In this document: positions 1 through 6,671 of the stretch, piece after piece
How positions within the stretch are numbered: the first letter of the stretch is position 1
How the letters are laid out: the number at the start of each line of letters is the position of its first letter
NCBI GenBank assembly: GCA_034433995.1
Contig: DAOTZU010000202.1
Coordinates: 1-6,770, forward strand
Length of the DNA: 6,770 nt
Source: DAOTZU01 sp034433995
GTDB lineage: Bacteria > Chloroflexota > Anaerolineae > UBA1429
Direction of reading: 5' to 3'
The notes under the pieces: model-generated
What the model saw: only the letters and a program-made list of their open reading frames with translations
Databases searched by the model: none
What the model was told of the DNA's origin: nothing
Position numbers and translations under genes: made by a program

Positions 1-2085
1 GGCGTCACTTCGGCCGAGGGCACAGGTGTTGCCCCTCGCCCCTGGCCCCATTACCGACGGGAGCTTGACCTGAAACAGGCCATGATGCGGATGCACTATG
101 ACCTGAACGGGATACATTACACGCGCGAGTGCCTGGTCAGCGCCCCCGCCGAAGCCATTGTGCTGCGGCTCAGCGCCGACCGGCCCGCCCAGGTGAGCTT
201 CCGCGCCCGGCTGGATCGTCCCGAACGTTACGAGACGATCGCAGACGGACCCAACGGCCTTTTGATGACCGGCCAACTGGAGAACGGCGTAGATGGCCGC
301 GGCGTCAAATACGCGTGCCGCGTGCGCGTGGTGCATCATGGAGGACGCGCGACGGTGCGCGGCGAGACACTCGAGGTGTGCGATGCCGACGAAGCGCTCC
401 TCTTTATCACCGCAGCCACCAACGCCCGCGCTCTGGGCGCGTTTGGAGGCCGCGACTGCGCCGACGAGCTGGCCGCCTCGGAAGCGGATATGCTACAAGC
501 GACGGCCCAAACGTGGCATGAGCTGCTGGCCACACATGTTGCCGACTATCGCCGCTATTTTGACCGTGTGCACTTGGAGCTTGGGCCCAAAGATGGCAAA
601 GCGGCGGCTCTGCCCACGCCCGCGCGCCTCCAAGCCATGGCTGATGGAGATGACGACCCGGGCCTGGTGGAGCTTTATTTCCATTTCGGCCGGTATCTCT
701 TGATCAGCTCCTCCCGACCGGGAGGCCTGCCTGCCAACTTGCAGGGTATCTGGGCGGAGGAGATCCAGACCCCCTGGAATGGCGATTGGCACTTGGATGC
801 CCAGCAGATGAACTATTGGCCGGCGGAGGTGTGCAATCTATCCGAGCTGCATGAGCCATATCACCGCCTGATCGCCTCTTTGCAGGAACCGGGAGCCCGC
901 ACGGCCCGAGCCTACTATGGCGCGCGGGGCTGGGTAGCCCACGTCATCACCAATTTGTGGGGCTTTACCTCGCCCGGTGAGCACGCCTCCTGGGGAGCGA
1001 CCGCCATGGGCTCCGCCTGGCTATGCCAGCACCTGTGGGATCACTACTTGTTCACCCATGACCGTGAGTTTCTCTCTTGGGCCTATCCTATCCTGAAAGG
1101 TGCAGCTCTCTTTTACCTCGACATGCTCATCGAAGAACCAGAGCACGGCTGGCTGGTCACGGCGCCGGCCAATTCGCCCGAGAACGTGTTTCTCCTGCCC
1201 GATGGGCGCCGCGCGGCGGTGTGTATGGGACCAACCTACGACATGCAGTTGCTGCGCTATCTGTTCAGCGCGTGTAGCGAGGCCGCCCGCATTCTTGGCG
1301 TGGATGAGGATCTGTGCCACGAATTGGAGGCAAAACGCGCCCGGCTGGCCCCAACCCGGGTGAGCTCGGATGGACGCATCATGGAGTGGTTGCAAGAATA
1401 CCCTGAAGCGTTGCCTTACCATCGCCACACGTCACACCTGTGGGGTGTATATCCGGGCGACGAGATCACGCCAGAAGCCACGCCTGAACTGGTCGCGGCG
1501 GCTGCCAAGTCTCTGGCGATGCGCGGAAGAGCCACGCCCGGCTGGGCGATCGCGTTCCGGCAGAATTTGTGGGCCCGGTTGGGTGATGGCGAACGCGCCT
1601 ACGCGTGCTTGCGCGATTTACTCACCTGGAGCACTTTTCCCAACCTACTCGATCGCCTCTATCACGCGCCTGAAGCCGCCGAACCACAGGCCGTGCCGGA
1701 TCCACTGGATCCGAATCACCCGTTGCAGATCGACGGTAACTTTGGGGGAACAGCCGGGATTGCCGAGATGTTACTCCAGAGCCACGGCGGTATGATCCGG
1801 TTGTTGCCAGCATTGCCCAAGCGTTGGCAAGAGGGCAAGGTCACCGGGCTCTGCGCGCGCGGCGGGATAGAAGTGGGTCTGGCTTGGCATATGCCCGAGA
1901 TTCGGGTCACCTTCGAGGCCAAGGAGGAACGGGAAATCCTGGTCAAGTTCCCTGCCCCCATACAGGCAATTGCCGGTGACATGCCCGATGAGGCCATGAG
2001 CATCGCGGTGCAAGGCCCGGCATATCGGCGGATCCGGCTGCCGGCCCGCCGCCGAGTCAATCTGAGAGCCTCACTTATCCTCTGA
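1..2085 (+). CDS. GH95-type glycoside hydrolase (alpha-L-fucosidase/alpha-L-galactosidase family), 5' partial
   Basis: This is predicted to hydrolyse terminal alpha-L-fucose or alpha-L-galactose from glycans. The reading frame is open to the first base of the window. The 27 codons before the first ATG at 82 already look like family sequence (HYRRELDLKQA), so the true start lies upstream; I infer that roughly 80-110 residues are missing. Visible, in order: the end of the N-terminal beta domain, then the (alpha/alpha)6-barrel with NLQGIW, MNYWPAE (808-828), a GWVAH...LWG stretch, SPEN (1174-1185; its Glu matches the general acid Glu566 of Bifidobacterium AfcA), HRHTSHLWGVYPG and IDGNFGG (Asp codon 1732-1734, matching AfcA Asp766). 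A C-terminal beta domain follows. The Asn-x-Asn pair normally preceding QMNYW is not intact (HLDAQQMNYW), so activity or specificity may differ. No signal peptide can be judged because the N-terminus is absent. The family call is firm; the substrate is not. Confidence 0.9.
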   Translation, partial: GVTSAEGTGVAPRPWPHYRRELDLKQAMMRMHYDLNGIHYTRECLVSAPAEAIVLRLSADRPAQVSFRARLDRPERYETIADGPNGLLMTGQLENGVDGRGVKYACRVRVVHHGGRATVRGETLEVCDADEALLFITAATNARALGAFGGRDCADELAASEADMLQATAQTWHELLATHVADYRRYFDRVHLELGPKDGKAAALPTPARLQAMADGDDDPGLVELYFHFGRYLLISSSRPGGLPANLQGIWAEEIQTPWNGDWHLDAQQMNYWPAEVCNLSELHEPYHRLIASLQEPGARTARAYYGARGWVAHVITNLWGFTSPGEHASWGATAMGSAWLCQHLWDHYLFTHDREFLSWAYPILKGAALFYLDMLIEEPEHGWLVTAPANSPENVFLLPDGRRAAVCMGPTYDMQLLRYLFSACSEAARILGVDEDLCHELEAKRARLAPTRVSSDGRIMEWLQEYPEALPYHRHTSHLWGVYPGDEITPEATPELVAAAAKSLAMRGRATPGWAIAFRQNLWARLGDGERAYACLRDLLTWSTFPNLLDRLYHAPEAAEPQAVPDPLDPNHPLQIDGNFGGTAGIAEMLLQSHGGMIRLLPALPKRWQEGKVTGLCARGGIEVGLAWHMPEIRVTFEAKEEREILVKFPAPIQAIAGDMPDEAMSIAVQGPAYRRIRLPARRRVNLRASLIL

Positions 2086-2135
2086 TCCAAGCCCGTAAAA
2101 GCCCGCAAGCCCAACGTGGCTTGCGGGCTTGGATC
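2084..2135. repeat. Two overlapping inverted repeats just after the GH95 stop codon (possible terminator)
   Basis: Two perfect inverted repeats share bases. The inner one has 13-bp arms, 2099-2111 (AAGCCCGCAAGCC) and 2118-2130, around a 6-base loop. The outer one has 12-bp arms, 2084-2095 (GATCCAAGCCCG) and 2124-2135. The right arms overlap at 2124-2130, so in RNA only one stem can form fully at a time. The inner hairpin is strong and lies 14 bases past the stop codon, which suits transcript termination or 3'-end protection. No U-run follows, so it is not a canonical Rho-independent terminator. The CCAAGCCCG/CGGGCTTGG core recurs in the hairpin at 6672-6696. Confidence 0.75.
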
Positions 2136-2193
2136 GCAAGATGCCGGATATCAATCCCCTGGCAGTTCCCCAACACCCTCACCGACCACAAGT

Positions 2194-2221
2194 TTGTCTT
2201 TTCTCCACAGGAGGCTATAAT
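2194..2221 (+). promoter_or_regulatory. Sigma-70-type promoter for the 2259-5444 gene group
   Basis: A perfect -10 box TATAAT lies at 2216-2221. A TTGTCT element (four of six matches to TTGACA) lies at 2194-2199, giving a 16-bp spacer. Transcription would start near 2228, leaving a leader of about 30 bases that includes the strong ribosome binding site at 2246-2252. Its position past the palindromes that end the previous gene suggests that the downstream genes have their own transcript. No clear operator was seen around it. Confidence 0.6.
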
Positions 2222-2245
2222 CCCTTCTCGGTCATCTAGCCCAAG

Positions 2246-2252
2246 AGGAGGT
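2246..2252 (+). promoter_or_regulatory. Strong Shine-Dalgarno site that fixes the start at 2259
   Basis: AGGAGGT sits six bases before the ATG at 2259-2261. It supports that start over the longer open frame reaching back to a TTG at 2121. The 46 extra codons would include the promoter and show no family resemblance, whereas MDKVRYGIVGVGG is the usual beginning of a Gfo/Idh Rossmann fold. Confidence 0.85.
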
Positions 2253-2258
2253 ACGGGG

Positions 2259-3398
2259 ATGGACAAGGTGCGTTACGGCATCGTGGGCGTGGGAGGCATG
2301 GGTCTGGGCCATGCCAACACCATGCAGAGGATCGAGGAATGCGTCTTGGCAGCGGTGTGCGATGCGGCTCCGGAGGCGGCCAAAGCGGCCGGCGAAAAGT
2401 TTGGCGTGCCCTATCACACCGATTATCGCGAGTTGATCGACCGGCCCGATGTGGATGCGGTGGTGGTGGCCACGCCCCACTACTATCATCCTGAGGTCGC
2501 CATCTATGCCATGCAAAAGGGCAAGCCGGTGATCTCGGAAAAGCCCATCGCTGTGACGGTGGCCGCCGCCGACGCCATGGTGACTGTGGCCAAGCATACA
2601 GGCACGCCCTTTGCGGTGATGTACCAAACCCGCACCGAGCCCGTCTGGCGGGCGGTGGGCGAGCTGGTCAAGAGCGGTCGCCTGGGCGAGCTTTACCGCA
2701 CCATGCTGGTCTATGCCGATTTCCGTAGCCAGGCCTACTACAACTCGGCCGGTTGGCGCGGCACTTGGGCCGGCGAGGGTGGCGGGGTGCTCATCAACCA
2801 GGCGCCCCATGCCCTGGACCGCTTCACCTGGCTAGGCGGGCTGCCCTGCCGCGTGCGGGCTTATACGGCCACCCGCGACCACGATATTGAGGTAGAAGAT
2901 GTGGCCGCGGCCATGTTGGAATACCCCAACGGCGCCGTGGGCTATATCTACTGTTCCACCAACGAGGCCCCAGGCACCGAGATCCTGGAACTGTGCGGCG
3001 AGCGCGGCAAGGTGCAGGTCATCGGCCGCGAGGCCAAATTCTGGGAACTGCCCGAAGGGGTGCGGGCCTATAGCGACACTACAACCGAGATGTGGAAAAG
3101 GCCGCCCATGGTGGAGGTGCCCCTGGAGCTGCCCCAGGCTGAATCCGGCCATATCGCCATTTTGCGCAATATGGCGCGGCATATCCTCTACGGCGAGCCG
3201 CTGCTCACACCGGGGGTGGAGGGGCTCAACAGCTTGGAGCTGATCAACGCCATCATCCTCTCCGGCCACACCGGCGAGCCGGTGGATATCCCGGTGGATC
3301 GCCGGCGCTACGAGATCCTGATCGAGGAACTGAAAAGGACTTCACGCCGCAAAGCGGCGGGGCCCGATAAGCGCATCACCGACACCGTACACCACTAA
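2259..3398 (+). CDS. Gfo/Idh/MocA-family NAD(P)-dependent oxidoreductase
   Basis: A cytosolic dehydrogenase of 379 residues, close to the usual length for the family (about 330-400), which oxidises or reduces sugars, inositols or their acids. The N-terminal Rossmann fold starts at once with the dinucleotide motif GVGGMG (Gly10, Gly12, Gly15). The family EKP motif has its likely catalytic lysine at Lys95. The C-terminal alpha/beta domain carries GGGVLINQAPHALD, whose His184 and Asp187 fit the usual active-site H-x-x-D positions. A basic tail (KRTSRRKAAGPDKR) follows the last conserved helix and has no evident function. It is the first gene of a probable three-gene operon; the palindrome at 3401-3435 separates it from the aldo/keto reductase by 37 bases. 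It shares only family features with the minus-strand homologue at 5552-6538, so the two probably use different substrates. The substrate cannot be read from the sequence. Confidence 0.92.
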   Translation: MDKVRYGIVGVGGMGLGHANTMQRIEECVLAAVCDAAPEAAKAAGEKFGVPYHTDYRELIDRPDVDAVVVATPHYYHPEVAIYAMQKGKPVISEKPIAVTVAAADAMVTVAKHTGTPFAVMYQTRTEPVWRAVGELVKSGRLGELYRTMLVYADFRSQAYYNSAGWRGTWAGEGGGVLINQAPHALDRFTWLGGLPCRVRAYTATRDHDIEVEDVAAAMLEYPNGAVGYIYCSTNEAPGTEILELCGERGKVQVIGREAKFWELPEGVRAYSDTTTEMWKRPPMVEVPLELPQAESGHIAILRNMARHILYGEPLLTPGVEGLNSLELINAIILSGHTGEPVDIPVDRRRYEILIEELKRTSRRKAAGPDKRITDTVHH

Positions 3399-3400
3399 TC

Positions 3401-3435
3401 AAGACCTGACAGGTCTGTAAGACCTGTCAGGTCTT
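3401..3435. repeat. Perfect 15-bp inverted repeat directly before a start codon
   Basis: The arms are AAGACCTGACAGGTC (3401-3415) and its exact reverse complement (3421-3435), around a 5-base loop TGTAA. Each arm is also an internal palindrome, GACCTG-N-CAGGTC, apart from its centre base. The element begins two bases after the upstream stop codon and ends one base before the ATG at 3436. As RNA it would form a long stable hairpin between two genes of the same transcript. It could terminate part of the transcription, set a processing or stability boundary, or hinder initiation at 3436. It looks like a dispersed repeat inserted in the gap; that is inference. Confidence 0.85.
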
Positions 3436-4368
3436 ATGAAGATGACAAACATGGAAAAACGACGTTTGGGACGTACGGGCTTGGAGGCAACCATCTTGGG
3501 GCTGGGGGGCGCGCCCCTCTCTGGCCAACTGGGGCGCGACGTGCCCGAGGCCGATGCCTTGGAGACGGTGTGGGCCACCCTGGAAGCGGGGATCAACCTC
3601 ATCGATACCGCCCCCCTTTACGGCGAGGGACGCAGCGAGCCATTGATCGGCCGCGCCCTCCGAGAACGTTCTGACTTGGCCCAGGGGTGCATCCTCTCCA
3701 CCAAAGTGGGGCGCTACCCCTCCGCCAAGGCCGACTATTCTTATGACGCCACCCTGCGTTCGGTGGAGCGCAGCTTGGAGCTTCTGGGCGTGAGCCACTT
3801 GCCCATCGTGCACATCCATGACGTGCAGACGGCGGAGCAATTGCGGGCGATCGTCTGCGGCCACGCCGCCCATGCGGCCCTGCGCCAGCTCCAGGCCCAA
3901 GGAGTGGTCGGGTTCATCGGCCTGGGCACCCGCGGCCTGAGCGCGCTGCGCTTTGCCGTGGAAAGCGGCGAGTTCGACGTGGTGATGATGGCCAACCAGT
4001 ACAACCTTCTGGTGCGCGAAGGCCAAGAGATCCTGGAGTTGGCCGCCCAGCGCGACGTGGGGGTGATGCTGGCCGGAGTGTACGCCACAGGGATCCTGGC
4101 CCAAGGCAGCGCCTCGCCGGAGGCGCGCTTCCTTTACCGGGGAGCCGACCCAGCCGTCCGCCAGAGGGTGGCGGCCTTGGAGAATCTCTGCCAAAAGTGG
4201 GGCTGCTCCCTCGCCGCTGCCGCGCTGCAGTTCTGTTTGCGGGGACCGGCCGCCAAGGCCATCGCCGTGGTGGGGGCGCGCAACCGTCAACAGGTGCAAG
4301 AGAATGTGGCGCGCCTGAACGAGGCGATCGCCCCAGGCTTTTGGGCAGAGCTGGAGAGTTTGGCCTAA
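3436..4368 (+). CDS. Aldo/keto reductase, likely sugar 1-dehydrogenase type
   Basis: A cytosolic NAD(P)-dependent TIM-barrel oxidoreductase of 310 residues. Numbered from 3436, the catalytic tetrad is visible: Asp57 and Tyr62 in DTAPLYGEG, Lys90 in STKVG, and His128 in VHIHD. The C-terminal GARNRQQVQENV segment is the usual cofactor-binding region. The LGLGGAPLSG opening and the His-Asp after the fourth strand resemble the D-threo-aldose 1-dehydrogenase / L-fucose and L-galactose dehydrogenase branch, which oxidises the free sugar at C1 to a lactone. That fits a nearby alpha-L-fucosidase-type hydrolase, but the substrate is inferred. The start is uncertain: the ATG at 3436 touches the palindrome and has no visible ribosome binding site. 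The ATG at 3451 (MEKRRLGRTG) is where most relatives begin and would give 305 residues. The dehydratase follows after 104 bases. Confidence 0.9.
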   Translation: MKMTNMEKRRLGRTGLEATILGLGGAPLSGQLGRDVPEADALETVWATLEAGINLIDTAPLYGEGRSEPLIGRALRERSDLAQGCILSTKVGRYPSAKADYSYDATLRSVERSLELLGVSHLPIVHIHDVQTAEQLRAIVCGHAAHAALRQLQAQGVVGFIGLGTRGLSALRFAVESGEFDVVMMANQYNLLVREGQEILELAAQRDVGVMLAGVYATGILAQGSASPEARFLYRGADPAVRQRVAALENLCQKWGCSLAAAALQFCLRGPAAKAIAVVGARNRQQVQENVARLNEAIAPGFWAELESLA

Positions 4369-4382
4369 CCCGCGCCCGGCCG

Positions 4383-4424
4383 TAGCCTAGCCCCTCGTGG
4401 ACGTAGGTCACGGGCACAAGGCTA
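4383..4424. other. Imperfect hairpin between aldo/keto reductase and dehydratase genes
   Basis: TAGCCT at 4383-4388 pairs with AGGCTA at 4419-4424, and CGTG at 4396-4399 pairs with CACG at 4409-4412 around a 9-base loop, with an internal loop between the two helices. No U-run follows. It may be a weak terminator or processing site in the 104-base gap, or chance. Nothing else is seen in this gap except the ribosome binding site at 4461-4465. Confidence 0.3.
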
Positions 4425-4472
4425 GATTACGCGCGCGGTGACACAACATCATCGGTACGCAAGGAAGAACAC

Positions 4473-5444
4473 ATGAGACCCCAGATCGCCATGTTCCTGC
4501 CCGAGCTCAGCGAAGCCAAGCTCAAACTCGCCAAACAGTTGGGGCTGGATGGCATCGTGGCGGGTGCGCCGCCCCAGGCCCAACCGGGGCCGGTGTGGGA
4601 TTTCCCCGCCTGGTTGCACCTGCGCAAAAAGATCGAGGACGCCGGCCTCCGCTGGCTGGTCTGCGAGGGGATCCCCATCCCCGATCGGGTGAAGCTGGGG
4701 CTGCCGGGGCGCGATGAGGACATCGAGCATTTCTGCCGGTCGCTGGCCAACATGGGCGCGGCGGGGATCCCCATCCTCTGCTACAACTGGATGGCCGTCT
4801 TTAACTGGACCCGCACCTCCGTCACCACCCGGGTGCGGGGCGAGGCCCTCTCCACCAGCTATGAGCACGAACTGATGCGCCGCGCCCCCTTGACCGAGGC
4901 CGGCCTGGTGACGGAGGAGCAGCTCTGGGCCAGCCTGGAGTATTTCCTCAAGGCGGTGGTCCCCGTGGCGGAACGGGCCAACGTCATGCTGGCCATGCAC
5001 CCGGACGATCCGCCCCTCTCGCCCATCCGCGGCGTGGCCCGCATCATGACCAGCCCAGAGAATTTCCAGCGTCTGCTTGACCTGGTGCCCAGCCCGGTGA
5101 ACGGCCTCACCTATTGCCAGGGCTGCTTCGCCGAGATGGGCGCCGATGTGCCGGCCACCATCCGCCATTTCGGCCGCCAGAACAAGCTCTTCTTCGCCCA
5201 TTTCCGCAACGTGCGCGGCCCGGTGACCAATTTCGTAGAGATCTTGCACGATGAGCCGGGCAACGCCGACATGTTCGCGGCCATGAAGGCGTACTATGAG
5301 ATTGGCTTTGCCGGCCCCATGCGCCCCGACCACGCCCCCATCCTGGAGGGAGAGGACGCCAGCCGCCCAGGCTACGCCCTCCTGGGCAAGATTCTGGCCG
5401 TGGGCTATATGCGCGGCCTGATGGAGGCGATTGAGAAGGGATAG
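4473..5444 (+). CDS. uxuA: UxuA-type mannonate dehydratase
   Basis: A predicted cytosolic metal-dependent lyase. The family dehydrates D-mannonate to 2-keto-3-deoxy-D-gluconate (EC 4.2.1.8) in hexuronate breakdown. The fold is a xylose-isomerase-like TIM barrel. Visible signatures are KLGLPGRDEDIE, CYNWMAVFNWTRT (103-115), MHPDDPP (His176), TYCQGC (Cys215), AHFRNVRG (His243, Arg245) and MRPDHAP (Asp286). The His/Cys/His/Asp set matches the metal ligands known in this family. At 323 residues it is shorter than typical UxuA (about 350-395). The start is supported by AAGGA at 4461-4465, seven bases before the ATG. No fructuronate reductase (uxuB) or uronate isomerase (uxaC) is present in the window. 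Beside a GH95 enzyme and a sugar dehydrogenase, the substrate could instead be another aldonate such as L-fuconate; that is inference. Confidence 0.9.
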   Translation: MRPQIAMFLPELSEAKLKLAKQLGLDGIVAGAPPQAQPGPVWDFPAWLHLRKKIEDAGLRWLVCEGIPIPDRVKLGLPGRDEDIEHFCRSLANMGAAGIPILCYNWMAVFNWTRTSVTTRVRGEALSTSYEHELMRRAPLTEAGLVTEEQLWASLEYFLKAVVPVAERANVMLAMHPDDPPLSPIRGVARIMTSPENFQRLLDLVPSPVNGLTYCQGCFAEMGADVPATIRHFGRQNKLFFAHFRNVRGPVTNFVEILHDEPGNADMFAAMKAYYEIGFAGPMRPDHAPILEGEDASRPGYALLGKILAVGYMRGLMEAIEKG

Positions 5445-5446
5445 TT

Positions 5447-5535
5447 GTCAGCGGTCAGCCGTCAGCTTGCAGCCAAGACCGGAAACCGATGGTAGCGCGA
5501 TCGGCCCTTGCTGATAGCCGAAAGCTGACCGCCGC
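5447..5535. repeat. Inverted array of 7-base units between convergent genes
   Basis: On the left, TCAGC occurs at 5448, 5455 and 5462, then the variant GCAGC at 5469, each exactly 7 bases apart. On the right, its complement GCTGA occurs at 5510, 5517 (as GCCGA) and 5524, again in 7-base steps. GCGGTCAGC (5451-5459) and GCTGACCGC (5524-5532) form a perfect 9-bp inverted pair. The whole element fills nearly all of the 107-base gap between the convergent stops at 5444 and 5554, where a folded structure could end transcription from both sides. No T-run is present. Confidence 0.7.
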
Positions 5536-5551
5536 TCTCCGATAGCGTCTG

Positions 5552-6538
5552 CTACGCCAGTTCCGTCACCTTCACGGGCCGGCCCAGCTCCGCCGATTTC
5601 CAGGCTGCCTCGGTGAGCTCGATCACCCGCAGGCCACACTCGGGTGGCACACGCACCGCGTCGCGGCCCAAGATGGCATCCACAAAATTGCGATCGGGGT
5701 TGGAGCTGGGCGGCAGCTCTGTCACCTCGGTCATCTCCGACTGACCGTGGGCCCGCTGGAGGATCTTGCCGTTGCGGTAGAGGATCGCCCCCTGGCTGCC
5801 CCAGACGGAGAACTCTTCCCACCACATGGGGCTATCGCCCACGATGGAGAGGGTGCCCAGCGCGCCGTTGGTGAAGCGCAACGCCAGGGCGGAATCGATA
5901 TCCACCTCGCTGTCATAGTTCTGGCAATAGGCGAACACCGCCTCCACCGCCAAGCCCGTGGCCCAAAGCAAGATATCCACCAAGTGGCTGCCGGAATCGT
6001 TGAGCTGCCCGCCGCCGCTGAGGGCCTTTTGTTGCCGCCAGGTGCCCCGGGTCCCGCGCAGCCAATTCTGGCTCTGCAGCCCCGCCACATATTGCACCGT
6101 CCCCACGAACCCCCTTTGGATCTGCTCCCGCACATACAGATACGGGCCCTGGAAGTGCCGCTGGTAAGAGATCATGAACACCTTGCCCTTGCCGGCCTCG
6201 ATGAGCGCGCGGGCATGGGGCACGGTGCACACCATCGGCTTCTCCAACAAGAGATGCTTGCCGGCCTGCAACACATCTAACGCCTGCTGGAAATGGAGGG
6301 TGTGGGGTGAGTGGATCTCCATCGCGTCCAGTTCCACCTGGGCCAGCATGTCGCGATAATCGCTGAACACGGGCACCTTGGCCAGCTCCGGAAAGGTTGC
6401 CACCATCTGGGCCACCGCCGTCTCGCTGGGCTCGGCCAAGGCCACCACCTGGGCCTCAGGGATCTCGGCCAATTGGCGCATATGGTGGCGGGCGATACCC
6501 CCCGCCCCGATGAATCCGATCCGTACACGGTCTACCAT
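5552..6538 (-). CDS. Second Gfo/Idh/MocA-family oxidoreductase
   Basis: A cytosolic NAD(P)-dependent dehydrogenase of 328 residues, a normal compact length for the family. The Rossmann motif is GAGGIA (Gly11, Gly13, Ala16), the EKP motif places the likely catalytic lysine at Lys100, and SGGGQLNDSGSHLVD supplies Asp181, His185 and Asp188 in the substrate domain. The start is well supported: on the minus strand GAGGAGGAGGTT (plus 6542-6553) ends three bases before the ATG. The gene is transcribed toward the dehydratase, converging on the 7-base-unit array. It probably acts on a sugar or sugar acid related to the neighbouring pathway, possibly as a separately controlled step, but the substrate is unknown. 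It differs clearly from the plus-strand homologue in cofactor loop, length and C-terminus, so it is not a recent duplicate. Confidence 0.92.
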   Translation of the reverse strand: MVDRVRIGFIGAGGIARHHMRQLAEIPEAQVVALAEPSETAVAQMVATFPELAKVPVFSDYRDMLAQVELDAMEIHSPHTLHFQQALDVLQAGKHLLLEKPMVCTVPHARALIEAGKGKVFMISYQRHFQGPYLYVREQIQRGFVGTVQYVAGLQSQNWLRGTRGTWRQQKALSGGGQLNDSGSHLVDILLWATGLAVEAVFAYCQNYDSEVDIDSALALRFTNGALGTLSIVGDSPMWWEEFSVWGSQGAILYRNGKILQRAHGQSEMTEVTELPPSSNPDRNFVDAILGRDAVRVPPECGLRVIELTEAAWKSAELGRPVKVTELA

Positions 6539-6576
6539 GCCAACCTCCTCCTCACACGGGCAAAATTGTGCCTGGC

Positions 6577-6605
6577 ATCATAACACCGCCGCGCCTGCCA
6601 TGCAA
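6577..6605 (-). promoter_or_regulatory. Likely sigma-70-type promoter of the minus-strand oxidoreductase
   Basis: Read on the minus strand, TTGCAT (plus 6600-6605) and TATGAT (plus 6577-6582, five of six matches to TATAAT) are separated by 17 bases. Transcription would start near plus 6570, about 30 bases before the ATG at 6538 and upstream of its strong ribosome binding site. The -35 match is only partial. Confidence 0.4.
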
Positions 6606-6639
6606 CTCACCGAAAGTGCCGCCAAGGAACTGGCCGCGC

Positions 6640-6664
6640 AGCCGTCGGATGGAATCCGACGGCT
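6640..6664. repeat. Perfect short-loop hairpin A (GTCGGAT type)
   Basis: Arms 6640-6650 (AGCCGTCGGAT) and 6654-6664 are exact reverse complements around the 3-base loop GGA. It is the first of three tandem hairpins in an apparently non-coding stretch. Confidence 0.75.
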
Positions 6665-6671
6665 CTCCTGG

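Noticed and set aside
2121..2258. 46-codon N-terminal extension of the first Gfo/Idh oxidoreductase
   Set aside because: It would run through the palindrome arm and the TATAAT promoter and has no family resemblance. The strong AGGAGGT site points to 2259.
3427..4299. Long minus-strand open frame opposite the aldo/keto reductase
   Set aside because: It is a shadow of a GC-rich gene. Its translation is low-complexity, rich in His, Gly and Gln, with no family motif, while the plus strand has a complete catalytic tetrad.
4425..4460. Possible internal promoter before the dehydratase gene
   Set aside because: No convincing -10/-35 pair with acceptable spacing was found; read-through from the upstream gene is more likely.
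4449..5333. Long minus-strand open frame opposite the dehydratase
   Set aside because: Same shadow effect: composition is biased (many Gly, His, Ala) and there is no recognisable domain, while the plus frame matches UxuA throughout.
5486..5504. CCGAT...ATCGG inverted pair in the centre of the heptamer element
   Set aside because: Five-base arms with a 9-base loop are too short to separate from chance in GC-rich DNA.
5747..6280. Plus-strand open frame opposite the minus-strand Gfo/Idh gene
   Set aside because: No ribosome site or family motif is seen, and it lies wholly inside a well-supported gene on the other strand.
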